NCBI RefSeq assembly: GCF_947179165.1
Contig: NC_077248.1
Coordinates: forward strand, 10,289,256 to 10,353,255
Direction of reading: 5' to 3'
Source: Solanum dulcamara
Taxonomy: Eukaryota; Streptophyta; Magnoliopsida; Solanales; Solanaceae
DNA: 64,000 nucleotides
Under the pieces are notes generated by a model, which worked only from the letters and a program-made list of their open reading frames with translations, did no database searches and was not told the origin of the DNA. A program made the translations under genes and the position numbers. Below, piece after piece: positions 44,599 to 57,260 of the stretch. Position 1 is the first letter of the stretch, and the number at the start of each line of letters is the position of its first letter.

Positions 44599-45722
44599 TA
44601 GGGGTGCTTATCGGACGGATCGGACGGATTATTATTCTTAACGGTTTGACTTAACGGTTATCGGCTTTTAAAAGTACTAATTCGCTAGCCAACCTATAAG
44701 ATATCGGTTGATTCGGTATCGAATTAACAATTATCGGACGATTATCGGGCGGTGTATCGGTGGTATGGTAACATGTAAAATTTCTGTCATTTACTTCAAT
44801 TTTCCTTCTTCTCAACAAGCATGCACAATGTAAGAAGTTAGGTAAGCAGATATGTGAACAGGTTAACAACAACCCGCCAATTAAACTTCACAGATATTCA
44901 TACATAGCTACAACCACCATGATAGTCAAGAAGAGTACACACAAGCACAGCTTAACACTCATCTTGGTAACATGTAACTTCAATAGAGAGGAAAATCTTG
45001 ACATGGCAGAAAAGCATATCACTAAGCTTTGAAGATTAAAGAAAACAAATTGCATAAACAAAAAAATTTCCATATTGCGTCGACCACTGATATCATATCA
45101 GTGAATCTTCGAAACCCCTTTTTGTGTCGAGATTTTGAACTGCTATTATCCCTTCTCTCCCTCAGTAGTGTTCATACCTAGCATTTGGAAAGAAAATAGA
45201 GGTGGAGGTTCGACAGCCTAAGGAAAAGGAAAGGAGGTCTGGTGGAGGAGAAGACAAGGCGACGCCACCTCTTGGCCTCGCAAATCACAAAAGAGAATGA
45301 GAGATGAGAGTCTGAGACAGAGGCGGCAAGTAGCCAAGTAGAAGTAGGGTTGCTTCTCTTAAAAATTAGGGATTTAGATTTTAGGGTATAGTAATATAGT
45401 TGCTGACTTGCTGTCTAATGTCTTATATTTTAAATGGTCTTGGCCTGTTGAGGCTTATCTTTATGTTTATAAATTATAATTATCAATATCATACATATTT
45501 TATATGTTTAGGGATAAAATATATTAAAATATAATAAATTTTTAACGGATTAAAGGTTTACCCAATAACAAAATTGAGTAATCCTTCCCCCACACCGATA
45601 AGCCGTTAATTATAAAATTTAAATTCATTTCCCATCCGCTAATTTGATAACCCAATACCAATAAGCCAATAAGTCAATTTTGCGGTTGGGTTATCGATAG
45701 CGATCGATTTTGAACAGCCCTA
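44599..45722. mobile_element. Non-autonomous hAT transposon
   Basis: It begins TAGGGGTG at 44599 and ends CAGCCCTA at 45722 (imperfect inverted termini), flanked by an exact 8-bp duplication AACGCAAT at 44591-44598 and 45723-45730, the hAT size. The subterminal regions contain repeated cggttatcgg-like and 'aataagcc' motifs. The interior (44780-45400) is less AT-rich and could be acquired host sequence, including a 61-aa hydrophobic frame (44888-45073, minus) I do not recognise. No hAT transposase is present. Confidence 0.9.
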
Positions 45723-45730
45723 AACGCAAT

Positions 45731-47129
45731 AACTTTTTTGTAATTAAATAATTATTTTTACTCGTATAGATTTTGTCTAGAGATAGAGGAAGGGAGAGGA
45801 GATGGGGTTGGGAAGAGAGATATTAACAATTTAATATTTTAGATTGTGAATGATATAATAAAAAACTATGAAGTTACATAAATATTTTTCGTATAAATTG
45901 GATTAGAAGTTGGGATATCTAAGTCATTTGGTGGTGGGGGTGTGGAGAGAGTAGAATATTTTTTTAAAAAAAATTAGCAGGGTGGAATATAGGGGTGGAG
46001 AGTAGACATTTTCCCCCCCTTATTTTATTGAAAAAGAATATGATAGATGAACTTCTTTTCAAGATTATATGATTTTAATATGCTCAAATGAAATTTTAAT
46101 ATGAAACGATTAAAAATAATAATTTAATATTACTCGTACATTGCACAAATATGTATATTAGTATATGAACAAATACTAGAGTTGTGTCTAACATTATCAG
46201 AAAAGATAACTTTACTGAGGACTAGATTTGCACAATATTAATAATAAAAATAGAAGGAAAATCAAAATGACTACCTAAAACTGGACGTTTGCATAAATCA
46301 ATGGGTCCTTTTGTTGGTCCTATCTAATTTTTCATAATCTCACGACGCTACACCATTAAAAAGCCTCATTCTGTTCACTTTCTTAGTTGTTCTTATCTCG
46401 CTATTTACTTTCCTTTATCAACATATTAGTAACTAAATCTAACAAGTTAAATTAGAACGCATGTCCTTGACCTCATATAATAAATTTGACTATACCATTT
46501 TCTCGGTATGCAAAATTATTTTAACCCAAAAGTCAACATGTATCTATGTACTATGAGTATGTATACGTTTTAATTTAATAGTAGAACTGAATACAAATCA
46601 GTACTCAAAAGACTCATTATTGTAATTTCTGAAATCTGGGAATAGGATTTATCAGAAAGTTCTGTAATCTAACATGGAAATATATTATATTCGAATCATA
46701 GTTAAAATATTGCTTTAATTAATCTAATCAACACCAACACTATTAATTTGAAGAAAAAAAATGGCATTCCCAATTCCAAATAAAAACTTTGAAGAAATAA
46801 AAATCAGGACTAAAATAATATTTTTATTACACAAATAGTAAAATATTACACAGACAGAAAGAAAACTCAGTTTTAAAATTCTCGGCTCTTCTTTCTTAAC
46901 TCTATAAGAAGTCTTTCTAAAAACTCACAAGTCTTTCTAAAAACTCACACATAATTACATGGCATTTATTTATAGTTAACCTACACCTCAATATAGAAGA
47001 CTTATCAAGTTGAATTCCTCTTACTTTAGTTTTGAAATCCTCCTGTTTTTTATTTTTGCCAATTTTAACTTGATTGAAGTCAGTTTAAATTTTAAAAAGG
47101 AGTCATCCATAAATAATTACAGAAACAAA
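45731..47129. other. Intergenic, including an insertion in the exonuclease paralogue's 3' flank
   Basis: 46773-46808 and 47100-47129 match the sequence just 3' of the other exonuclease-like gene (40848-40950). The intervening roughly 300 bp (46809-47100), with a repeated 'gtctttctaaaaactcaca' at 46911-46949, is an insertion of unknown type. The rest has no recognised feature. Confidence 0.45.
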
Positions 47130-47759
47130 TTAAGTTACTGGGGCGCGTGCAGTTACACTTGTCGCCTCAGTAATTAGTTTGCTTGCAATTTGATAGCACG
47201 AATGGACTTTATACATAGCCAATTTCACCTCCTCCACCGAGAGAATCGAAGACGCTTGCCAATTAGGACGCATAGAGCCTTCACAAATTACAGGCTTCTT
47301 AATATCAACGCCAACTTCACCCAACAACTCTAGTGTACTACTCAGCAGATTTGGCTTCTTACAAAGTTTACCAGCCTAATAACCAACATCAACAATTCTA
47401 CTAATTTCGATTTTCTGGCCTTGACCTCCATATTTATATGACAGAGTAGATTTTTGACTTATGTTTCTAGGACCTATAAAAGTGATGGTTCTGTCAGCCA
47501 ATAACACCTTAACAGAATTGGGGAGATCAATTAGATTATCCAACACCAACATACGCTTAAATTGAATTATTAGGCACCATTTTTTCACATGAAACAACAA
47601 CAGATCTCCATTATTTACAACATCAATTCCAACAAATGGATTTGGAGTACTCTTCAATACACTCTTTAGTTCCAAGATGCTACTGTACACGATAGCTTCG
47701 CCGGTCAGTGACGGTTGTGATGACAGTCTGACATTCTCACTCTTAATAGTGTTCGTCAT
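47130..47759 (-). pseudogene. Paralogous WRN-exonuclease-like pseudogene
   Basis: One reading frame, clearly homologous to 40926-41591: 'ELKSVLKSTPNPFVGIDVVN', 'RTITFIGPRNISQ' and 'VKLAMYKVHSCYQIASKLIT'. A single stop at about 47373-47375 (TAG where the paralogue has TTG, Leu) splits it, and one codon is missing just after it. About 60 bp of the N-terminal region present in the other copy ('ISWLIQASIYNVKIG') is deleted. The D-x-V change at the first catalytic motif is shared, so the loss of acidic residues came before the duplication. No long inverted repeats flank this copy. Confidence 0.82.
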
Positions 47760-47994
47760 TTGTTATTATGCATCGTTGTTAATATATATTGGTAACTTGT
47801 GACATACAAAACGTTACATCTTCTGCTTGAAAAGTGTAACTACCTAAATCTCTTCACCTTGGGTAGAGACGAAGTGATTCCAAGGGCTTTACATTTACTC
47901 TTCTTTATATCGTTCATATGCATTCACAGTTCGGCAAGGTTCCTCCAACATTATGTTAATTAGCAAATTAAATAAAGAAGAAACATCCTTTCAT

Positions 47995-49106
47995 GACCAA
48001 AAAACCAAAAATATTTTTGAACTATTGGAAAAGTTTTAAAAATATCCTTCATTCACTTTTTAGTCTAAAAATACTCTTCTATTCATCTTTTTGGTCTAAA
48101 AAAATCTTCATCCACTTTTTTGCTAATTTTAACCCTCAAAACTAACAACCCTCTTTTTATTTTATATTCTTTTAAAGTATTTATCATATGTCATTTTTTT
48201 ATAGGATGAAATAAAAATTTCACTTTCACTAAATTTTTTTCATAATTTATCTAAGCCAAAAACAATATACCTCTTCAAGACTCCCCTCCCCCCCCCCTCC
48301 AATTTTTTTTTAAAAGCCACATTGATAAATAAGACTAGGATTTTTTTTATCCGGTTAACCAGGAAAAAAAGGTAAAATTTTTTTTAGATCTTGACTTGAT
48401 TTTTCTTTACTGTTTAATAATACTGATTTTTTTACAATACGTATAAATAAAATAACTAAAAAAATTTAGTTAACGTATACCTAAATTATTTTTTAGTTAT
48501 TACAAGATAGTAAAAAAATATTTTAAACTAAATTAGTTATTACAAGATAGTTTTTAGATAGTTATTGTAAAACCATCTTGTAATAATACGTATAACTAAT
48601 AGATTTTTTAAATAAGTTTTTCAATTTTTTTTTCATAATTTATCCAAACCAAAACAATATACATGCTTGATGATCATAAAAAACTATTTTTTTTTAAAAA
48701 AAACTACAGCAAATAAAAAAAACTATTTTTTAAATATTTTTCCCATAATTATCCAAATCAAAACAATATCCCTCTTCATGATCCCAAAACAAACTTTATA
48801 AAAAAAAAAAAGAAGCTATAGCAGTAAAAAAAACTATTAGATTTTTCTTAAAAAAAAATTGGGGTCTTGAAGAGGTATATTATTTTTGTCTTAGATAATC
48901 ATGAAATTTTTTTTAGTGGGCGTAGGATTTTTATTTCATCCAATAAGAAAATGATACATGATAAATACTTTAAAAAAATGATTGTTAGTTTCAAGGGTTA
49001 TAGTTAGCCAAAAAGGTGGATGGAAGGATATTTTTAGACCAAAAGGTGAACAGAAGATATTTTTAAATCTTTTGTAATAGTTCAAGGGTATTTTTGATCC
49101 TTTTTC
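47995..49106. mobile_element. Fold-back DNA element with ~260-290-bp inverted arms
   Basis: Left arm 47995-48285 and right arm 48851-49106 are inverted copies. Shared blocks are 'aaagtatttatcatatgtca', 'ggatgaaataaaaat', 'ctaaaaatactcttc' and 'tatacctcttcaagac' or their complements. The middle is made of A/T tracts, 'tttttagttattacaagata' repeats and 'ccaaa(t/c)caaaacaatat' repeats. No coding content and no clear target duplication. Confidence 0.75.
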
Positions 49107-50088
49107 GTAAAAATAAAAAACTCTTGTAAAAATAATAAAAGAAAAAATTAAATTTATAAAGAATTACAAAATCAAATCGCTCCGAGATTTTAGTAATAAG
49201 TGTGTGTGTCTCCATATATCCTAAAAAGTAAAATACTTATGAGTATACGCGATCCAAGTTGGGTAGTCTAGTATCACTGGACTATCTCTCTTTTCTGATT
49301 TATACGGTTCAAAATTAGTATATGTATAAAAATATAAAAATCTACCCAATACGTATAGTATAATTTTTTGTTGAGGAAATTCGGATGAAGCTCTGACACC
49401 TACGTAGGTCGCCCCCGCTCCCGATGATATAGGTGGTGCTAGAATAATGGGGAGAGAGGATGGTGATGTGACTATGGTGGCAGAGGGAAAGAAAGAGGGA
49501 AGGATGAAGAAAGTTTGATTGATGGTAGAGGTAGCAAGAAGAGAGAAGAGACCAAAAAATTTTAAAAACTCAAAAATAGATCAAAGATCAAATTTACCTT
49601 TCAACAACGTGAAAGAGCCAATTTTGCTCCTAAATGATGCTAAAGGCTCAAGTTTATCATTCGTTTTAAAAGTTAATTTTTAATTGTATGGCACGTGACA
49701 TCGTTCGATGTTAAATTTCCGTCATTTGAAACTAATAACAACTAATTCGTTTTTACATAATTTAGGGACAAATTTGATCTCTACTATTAACAAATGCTAA
49801 ATCTATTTCATTTTTCATAGTTCAACAATAAATTTAGTCCTTTACCCTTTGAAATTTGGGAGTTGGAAAACATATTTGGAAAACTTTTTCAAATTTGAAA
49901 GCTAACTTTATGTTGGATTTTTTTTTTTATAATCATACACTAATTTTAAAATAAAATATAAAAGTATTCCATAAAAATAAAGTAAATAATTCTCATCTCT
50001 AAAGCAGTTCCTAAAATTAAATGACTAATATTTAGACAAAAATGTCATCCTAAAATCTGAAACTTGGCATCCTCTTTGATTTCAGAAA
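49107..50088. other. ALG11 upstream region
   Basis: No gene. 49560-49870 has the phrase structure of a degenerate transposon end ('caaatttacctttcaacaac', 'aatttagtcctttaccctt'). I see no core promoter element that I would place with confidence; AT-rich sequence at 49940-50010 is the most likely promoter area. Confidence 0.4.
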
Positions 50089-53000
50089 ATGGGGGTTTCT
50101 AATTGGCTTGTGATCAGTTCCATTATTGCCGTAACAGTGTTAATTGCTCAAGCAGTGAGGTTACTGTTTATGGTAATCAATGGCCGGAGGAACAGAAAGA
50201 AGTCTGTCGGGATCTTCCACCCATACACCAACGACGGAGGTGGTGGAGAACGAGTCTTGTGGTGCGCCGTGAAAGCTATCCAAGATGAAAGCCCAAATCT
50301 AGATTGTGTTATATACACAGGAGATTTCGAATCTTCTCCTCACAGCCTTACTACTCGTGCCCTTGATCGATTTGGAGTCAAATTAATCCACCCTCCTAAG
50401 GTAACCCTTTACTTCTCGTGTGTTTAAAATTAAAAAAATTGAACTCGTCGTATATAGAAAAAATGAATACATGTATGAATAAATGCACTAATTAACAACA
50501 GATCAAAACTTATACGCACTAACCTGCTCACTAATTCAAACTTTCAAAATTCAAGCAAAAACATAAAATTTTTAAAAAATTATTAGTAATAATTTGATAA
50601 ATAAATTTATTACTCCCTCCGTTTCAAATTCAAGTGTATTAGCTTAACTAGAAAGTAAATTTAAGAAAATAAGGAAGATTTTTGAATGTTGTGATCTCAA
50701 ATTAAAGATGTGTGCAAGTGTAATGTGCCAAATGCCTTTTGAATCTTGTGGTCTTAAACGGACCACGTAGAATGTGAGCATTAGAAAGTTCCAAATATTG
50801 AAAGACATTCTATTTTAAACAGATTTAAAGCACTGAAATTAAAAAGGGATCAAGTATATATAATGATACCTACTAATTACTATGTTTTGAGGCCTAAAGC
50901 ATTGGCCTTACCATCTAGCCAGCATGTCTCCTTCTTTTCATTTTGTATGATAGTTTTTGACTAGATATGATTGTACGTCGTTAATTTGACTTACATATGG
51001 CATCACTGATGGTGGGAAGACTATTAAAGTATTGGCGGAAAAGCTAGATTTGATAGGAAATGTCATGTTAAAGTTTAGAAGTTTAATAAATTTGAATTCT
51101 TAAAAGTTGTGAATGTAGTATAAAATTGGAATAGTCTCAAACATTTTGGAAAGTCACAAATAGAAGATCGTCATATAAATTGTAACAGAGAGGAGGGAGT
51201 ATTTCCTCGAGGTTTTAAGAAAGTGCATCTATTTCATCCACATGCCATACTTTGTAATAGCATGTAGTGTGATGATGACAGCTTTGTTCCAAATATCCAA
51301 CATTAGGATGGGTCGATAACCCTTCCTGTTTAGCTATACAAAGAACTTCCTATTTCTCTTTTGCCTGTGTTTTCGTCATCTTCTTCCCCTCACCCCCACC
51401 CCCACCCATGTCTCAAATCCCACTGCTTCTTTACAACAGTAGAGTATCAAGTGTTTGTAGTTATCAGGGGAGCTCCTAGCTACTTGACAGGCATTTTATT
51501 AGCAGGGATTTCAACATTACCATGTAATCATTGCGTTTCCTCTATGTTGGATTTTCTTGACTTCAGCCCTAATAACACATTGAAATCCTCCTGTGCATTC
51601 TTTAATAATAAGCTTCTAATCTATTTTGATTTGTACTTAATATTTATGTATGTTAGTTTGTTCATTGAGATATCTATATTATATATTCCTTCTGCTCCTT
51701 TCACCCATGTTGCTGCATGTTGTGTTTCTTTTGTTGATGCTTAACCACTGGCATTTGTTTGATGGTGGTAATCACTCTCATGTATAATACCCTGTACAAA
51801 TAATTGTTGCATAATGTCGTAGTTTGTTCCAAACTCCGAGATCTTCACATTCAATGTCATTTTTGCTCAAGATTACTGATATCCTGCACATCAGGTGGTC
51901 CATTTGCATAAGAGAAAGTGGGTCGAAGAAACCACTTACCCTCGTTTCACAATGATTGGTCAAAGCCTTGGATCGATTTACCTTGCTTGGGAAGCTTTGT
52001 GCAAATATACACCTTTATATTACTTTGATACCAGTGGATATGCTTTTACTTATCCAGTTGCCCGTATATTTGGATGCAAAGTTATTTCCTATACTCATTA
52101 TCCAACTATCAGTTTAGACATGCTGTCTCGTGTTCGTGGGCGCAGTTCAATGTACAACAATGATTCCTTCATTGCCAAGAGGTGAGTTCAACTGCTTTAT
52201 ATCAGCATATGCCATCTATAGGATTTCATGATAAGACGTCATTTGGATGGTATTACATGGAACTAAGCACCTAAAGGTTTGTCTATCTTGTTGAAGATAA
52301 TAAGCATGTGCTATTTAAACATAAAGGAAAAGACCCTAACTAGTTTGGCGAGCCATTTTTTTGTCTGTCAACTAAGTGGTGCCTGGGTCCCCTACAAGAA
52401 ATTGTTGGTATGCTTGTATCTTTTATCTGACATTTCCATTAATAACATTTTTTTCAGTTAGATTGTCACATGTATGCATATCTCTTTAACAAATTAATGT
52501 GCTCATACACTAACTGGCAGTCATAAGAAGATATATTAGAATATTATGGCTAGATGTTACTCTGCTTCTCCATGAACGTGTACATCCAGATGCATTAGTG
52601 GGTCTTGTAAAATTATATAGTCAAGGGACTGCATGAAGCTCATGAAATTGCTTTTCTGGCAGTGCGATACTATCCCGGTTCAAGGTCATTTATTATGCAT
52701 TGTTTGGCTGGCTGTACAGCATCGTTGGTTCTTGTGCACACCTTGTGATGGTTAATTCTTCATGGACTCAATCTCATATTGAGAAGCTGTGGGGAATACC
52801 AGCTCGAATTAGGCGTGTGTATCCTCCTTGTGATACTTCTGGGCTTCAGGTGTATATTTTTTACTTGTTTCGTGTTATTATAACCCTTCTTCCTCCTCCT
52901 GATGCCTAAACTTGTTAGTGTTTTCTCCCTTTTCTGTAGATTTGTTTAATTTACTATCGAGGCTAATATTTTTACTATTAGCCTTCTCAATTTTTTTAAA

Positions 53001-55178
53001 ATTTAAGTACTGTCCTGCATTTTGGAATTTATTGAGTATATGATGGGAGTAAGATGAGTGTAATTTCCAGACAAATTTCTCTTTTCAATCTTATTGGACT
53101 TCCATGCTCTTTCTTTGATGAAAATGTAAGGTAATGACATTACGGAATCCTCCTTTGAAGGTCTTACCAATTTTTGTTATAGTTTATTGAGTCTGAGTTG
53201 GATTTTAAGAAGCTGCATTGTTGCATGGCTAATACAAGCTACAAACATGACGTTCCTCTTGACAGGTGCTTCCGTTGGAAAAGTCAATGAAGCCTCCGAA
53301 GATAGTATCTGTCGCTCAGTTCCGTCCAGAGAAGGTGGGCATTTTTATGTGGTCCTTGTGGAAATCAAGGTACCTATACTTGTGCAGGTGTTTCAAGGTA
53401 TATTGCAACCTTGGATGTCTTGTAAAATTTGTTTTTTTCCGTGAGTTAGGCACATCCACTCCAACTTGAGGCGTTTGCAGTTGCTATAAAAATGTTAGAC
53501 CAAGATCTTCCAAGGCCGAAAATCCAACTAGTGGGTAGTTGTAGGAATGAAGCGGATGAAAAAAGGTTGCAAAATTTGAAGGACCTAGCTATTAAATTGA
53601 ATGTGGATGATCATGTTGAGTTCCACAAGAATGTCTTGTACAGGTTAGTACGACTCCATTTTGGTAGTCTGAAATTCTTGAACTCCAAGGCATGATTTTG
53701 CTGAACTGTCTGAACCAGATTTTTCTTTCATTGCTTGAGCTATTTTGTCAAGGCAAGAGTTTCATTTGGGACGGACCTTTTGCATTGGTTACCTCCTCCC
53801 AAAAGAAAACTAATTAAAAAATTTAAAAATTGGCTGGATATACAGGCCATTGTAATACACAGAGAGAAGTAATACTATGCATGGGTGTAAAAAGCTAACT
53901 AGATTTGATTGGATGTCTTTAGTGCCGTTAGTTCTCTGTGTGTTTAGAAAGAGAACGTGAAATGTTTAGGTAGATATCTATTTCTATCACTTCAATACAT
54001 GTTGGATAAAAGCTTTATTCTCATTTTTAATCTATTGTTGATGCAGTGATTTGGTCAAACTTCTGGGTGGTGCTGTAGCTGGAATCCATTCCATGACAGA
54101 TGAGCACTTCGGCATAAGTGTAGTGGAATACATGGCTGCTGGCGCTATACCAATTGGTTAGTCATGTATCTGATTCTGTGAGAAAACACGAGAAACTATC
54201 CTATTTATATATTTTACAAAGTACATAATAAGCTGTCTCCATGTGGGACACTATATACATAATATTCTAAAACACACCCTCAAGTTGGTGCATATAAGTC
54301 ATATGTAACGAGCTTGTTACAAACGTAACTAATACGAGGATCAATTAGGGACTTGGTGGAAATATATGTTAGCTGATCATTTGACTTCACAGTGAGAATT
54401 CATAAACTGACTTGTGAAAAGAAATGTCAAGTCTAGTCACTGGGAGATAATTCAACTTACCAACTAGCTGCCTAAATCTTTTAGGATCACTTAGGGGCAC
54501 CCTGTCCTGGCAAGAGTTTAACATTTGGATCCATTGCAGTACTACATCATTCTTTTTTGGACTGACTAAAAAGGAAAGTGTGTCGTATATACTGGGACAG
54601 AGGGAGTACTAATTTTCACCAAATATTGATAGAAAGTGGTATTGACACAGACAACCACTTAGATCCCAGAAAATTGCAGTAACTGAAATTTCTCTCCTGA
54701 AGAAGCTGGTATTTGCACACCTATATTTTCTTATGAGTGCTCTGGTACCATGTGTGAAAACATGGAATTTTTTTTACTAAAATCGGAACTTCATTATTAC
54801 AATTGGTCCTATTTTTAGTTATATTCTATACAATACATAATAATCTTTTTCCCTGCGGGACTCTATATACATAATATTCTAACATATTCACTGAACTTAT
54901 TTTTTAACTTTCTAGTTTGATGGTTTCATTCAGCACATAATTCAGCTGGCCCAAGAATGGATATTGTGTTACCAGAAGATGGAAAGCAAACTGGGTTTCT
55001 TGCCGAGAGCGTAGAGGAATTTGCTGAAGCCATCATTGAAGTTATTAAGATGCCAGAGAATGAGAGGCTGAAGATGGCTGCTGCTGCAAGGAAACGGGCC
55101 TCCATGTTCTCAGAGCAAAGGTTTTATGAAGACTTTAAGGCTGCTGTACGACCTATCTTTTACAATGATAGTAAATGA
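50089..55178 (+). CDS. ALG11: ALG11, GDP-Man:Man3GlcNAc2-PP-dolichol alpha-1,2-mannosyltransferase (seven exons)
   Basis: Adds the fourth and fifth mannoses to the lipid-linked N-glycan precursor on the cytosolic ER face. Exons: 50089-50400, 51895-52181, 52663-52849, 53266-53334, 53450-53643, 54047-54156, 54934-55178. All introns have GT and AG ends, phases agree, and the sum is 1404 nt (467 aa, normal for plant ALG11). Residues 6-30 form a membrane anchor. The motif [11 protein letters not shown] (48-58) is the donor-side glycine loop; '[14 protein letters not shown]', '[12 protein letters not shown]' and '[15 protein letters not shown]' are family blocks. The GT4 E-x7-E motif is E369/E377 in '[15 protein letters not shown]'. 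The start is the first ATG, directly before the anchor. Every exon is uninterrupted, so the gene looks functional. Intron 6 holds a miniature copia element. Confidence 0.95.
54177..54884 (-). mobile_element. Miniature, internally deleted copia element in ALG11 intron 6
   Basis: Short direct repeats at 54177-54274 and 54751-54884 share TGTG(A/T)GAAAACA at one end and 'gactctatatacataatatt' or its near copy plus ctaa..ca at the other. The minus-strand sequence TGGTACCAGAG lies directly inside the right repeat, a Met-tRNA-type primer-binding site. Near 54275-54400 the minus strand keeps a trace of the copia RNase H end (NDQL...TKS). Flanks GATTC (54172-54176) and TATTC (54885-54889) differ at one base, a plausible decayed 5-bp target duplication. 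Confidence 0.7.
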
Positions 55179-56209
55179 TTACAAAATCTTTGTTTTCATA
55201 AATGCAAGAGATCAATTTTGTTCACCATAGTTAGACCTAAGTCTTATCTTTCTTTTTTTCTTGTTTGGTTTGCCTTATATTTTTAAAAATAGATGATATC
55301 TCAATTGCTCTTACTGTTATTAAGAAAGTTTATTGATTTGGTATACTTCTGTAAAGTTTATTTTCCTAGATCTTCTTGGTTTGTACTTTGGTTAATGAAT
55401 CTGAGAATGTTTGGATGAATTTATTTTAAGTAGCTTATAAGTTGAAAACTACTTATAAGTTAAAAAAATAAGTAGGTTCAGCTCAATTTATTTTTTTTGA
55501 CTTATGAGCTGCTTATAATAAGTTCATCCAAATAAATTTAATTATTTATTGTGGCTTATTTTAAGCACAAAATAACTTTAAGTTGGCTAGCCAAACACTT
55601 AAAAAAGTTGAAAACATCTTATAAGTAACTTATAAGTCAATCTGAGCTCTAAGTCTTCTGATGCAGGTACTTTCTGAACGTGATTTTCAATATAAATATA
55701 TAATATACTCAACAAGGTCTACAATTACTTCCTATACCCATACTAAGTGGCTTTATTTTTATAACCGAAACATCTCTGCGTCTCAGTGATACACGGTTCG
55801 AAACTAAATAGATTTTGGGCATGCCTCTCCATGCTTCTCCACTTAATCAGTGACTTTAGTTAGTATTGGAGAGTCTCAAATCCAATGTCATGTTTTTCAA
55901 AGAAAGAAAAAGCTATGCTTCCATTGAGTTAACTTCTTGAATATTAATGTATCTGTATTGGGGGAAATGGGTGATGAGTAAGTAGATAGGTGTACACGGT
56001 GACTACAATAGACAAACAGGCATCAAGTGTATTATAAGGTTGCACTTGATAATGGATCTAAAACAGCAAGTAGTATATTATTTTACTCTTGATAATATCT
56101 CACAAAACTCAGTTTATATTGTATGGAAAAGTCTTTCCAGTGTTTGATCTTTTTAGTAATCTTAGTAATTTGGAATGTGATTGCACAACTTTTAGTAGCT
56201 TGATGATAT
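55179..56209. other. ALG11 3' flank and intergenic DNA
   Basis: No gene. It contains the MITE-like repeat at 55405-55640. I see no canonical AATAAA close to the ALG11 stop. Confidence 0.45.
55405..55640. mobile_element. MITE-like palindromic repeat
   Basis: Repeated 'acttataagt' type motifs in both orientations (55430-55455, 55498-55525, 55612-55640) and inverted 'tttggatgaa' / 'ttcatccaaa' around 55411 and 55525. This is compatible with a degenerate AT-rich MITE. The boundaries are not certain. Confidence 0.5.
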
Positions 56210-56219
56210 TTTTTTCTTG

Positions 56220-57250
56220 GGCGAAACTCATCGGTGGCCCCCTAAAGTTGGCACCAACTTTCACTTAGACACCTAAATCAGGAGATGTTCATTTTAGACA
56301 CCTTATGTAAGGGTCGAATGTGTCATTTTGACACTTTTTACACAGTTGGCACCTCGCGTGTTTTCCACCTATCTGAGGCGCGTAGAAGCTGTTTTTTCTT
56401 AATTTTTTTTTTGTTCTTCTTCTTCTTCATTTTTTAGCATTCTCCATTTTTGTTATAGTAAATTGACATGAAAGCATCAGTCAAATGCACACATTCCAAA
56501 TTTTGATCCAAACTTTTTATGGGTTCTCAAGAAATCAATATATCATGATCCCCCACCATCAATTGAAATTGTTACATCCCATCAAAAAATGAATAATTTT
56601 CATAACTGATTTAGTTTTCGATCAAGATCAAGAATTTTCCTCAAATCTTGTAAATTCAAAGTTCTTGGCGACGACCCACATAGATTTGATACACCAAAAT
56701 TTAACCAACCCTATCTGAAAATTGAACACAAAAAAAAATATCTATGAACACCAAATTAAAACACAAGAAAAAATAGGTTTACCAGCAAATCTTTGTGCTA
56801 CAGTAATCCGATTTACATATAACCTATACACGATCGTTTGGAGAAGATGACGGCGGGGTGGGGGAGGGATTGGGGTTCGGGTGAGTGGGGTTGGAGAAGA
56901 TGACGGCGGGGTGGGTGGGGGTTAATAGGTGTTAATTTTTATTTTTAAAAAAAATATTATTTGGATTTTAAAAATGTCACGTGTCATCATATTATTGGTC
57001 ATTTTTTAATTCAAAAGTCATTATTTTATATATATATATATATATATGCCACTTGTCTTTATTTAATTCATTGTTTTTGATACGTCAAGTGAGTGCATTA
57101 CACACACTTAATATATTTTGGTGATTGTCAAAAATGTATTAAAATGACACATTCGACCCTTACATAAGGTGTCTAAAATGAACATCTCCTGATTTAGGTG
57201 TCTAACTGAAAATTGGTGTCAATTTTAGGGGGTCACCGATGGGTTTCGCC
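56220..57250. mobile_element. Non-autonomous Mutator-like element (MULE)
   Basis: Inverted termini of about 115 bp start GGCGAAACTCATCGGTG at 56220 and end CATCG-type complement GGGTTTCGCC at 57250. Both arms include 'aggagatgttcattttagac' and 'ccttatgtaagggtcgaatg' or complements. The flanks are an exact 10-bp duplication TTTTTTCTTG at 56210-56219 and 57251-57260. The interior has a duplicated 'gagaagatgacggcggggtg' (near 56840 and 56893) and no transposase. Long arms and a 9-10-bp duplication define the Mutator superfamily. Confidence 0.92.
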
Positions 57251-57260
57251 TTTTTTCTTG

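Noticed and set aside
51361..51744. 127-aa frame within ALG11 intron 1
   Set aside because: Located in an intron, low-complexity start, no motif; the flanking exons splice cleanly without it.
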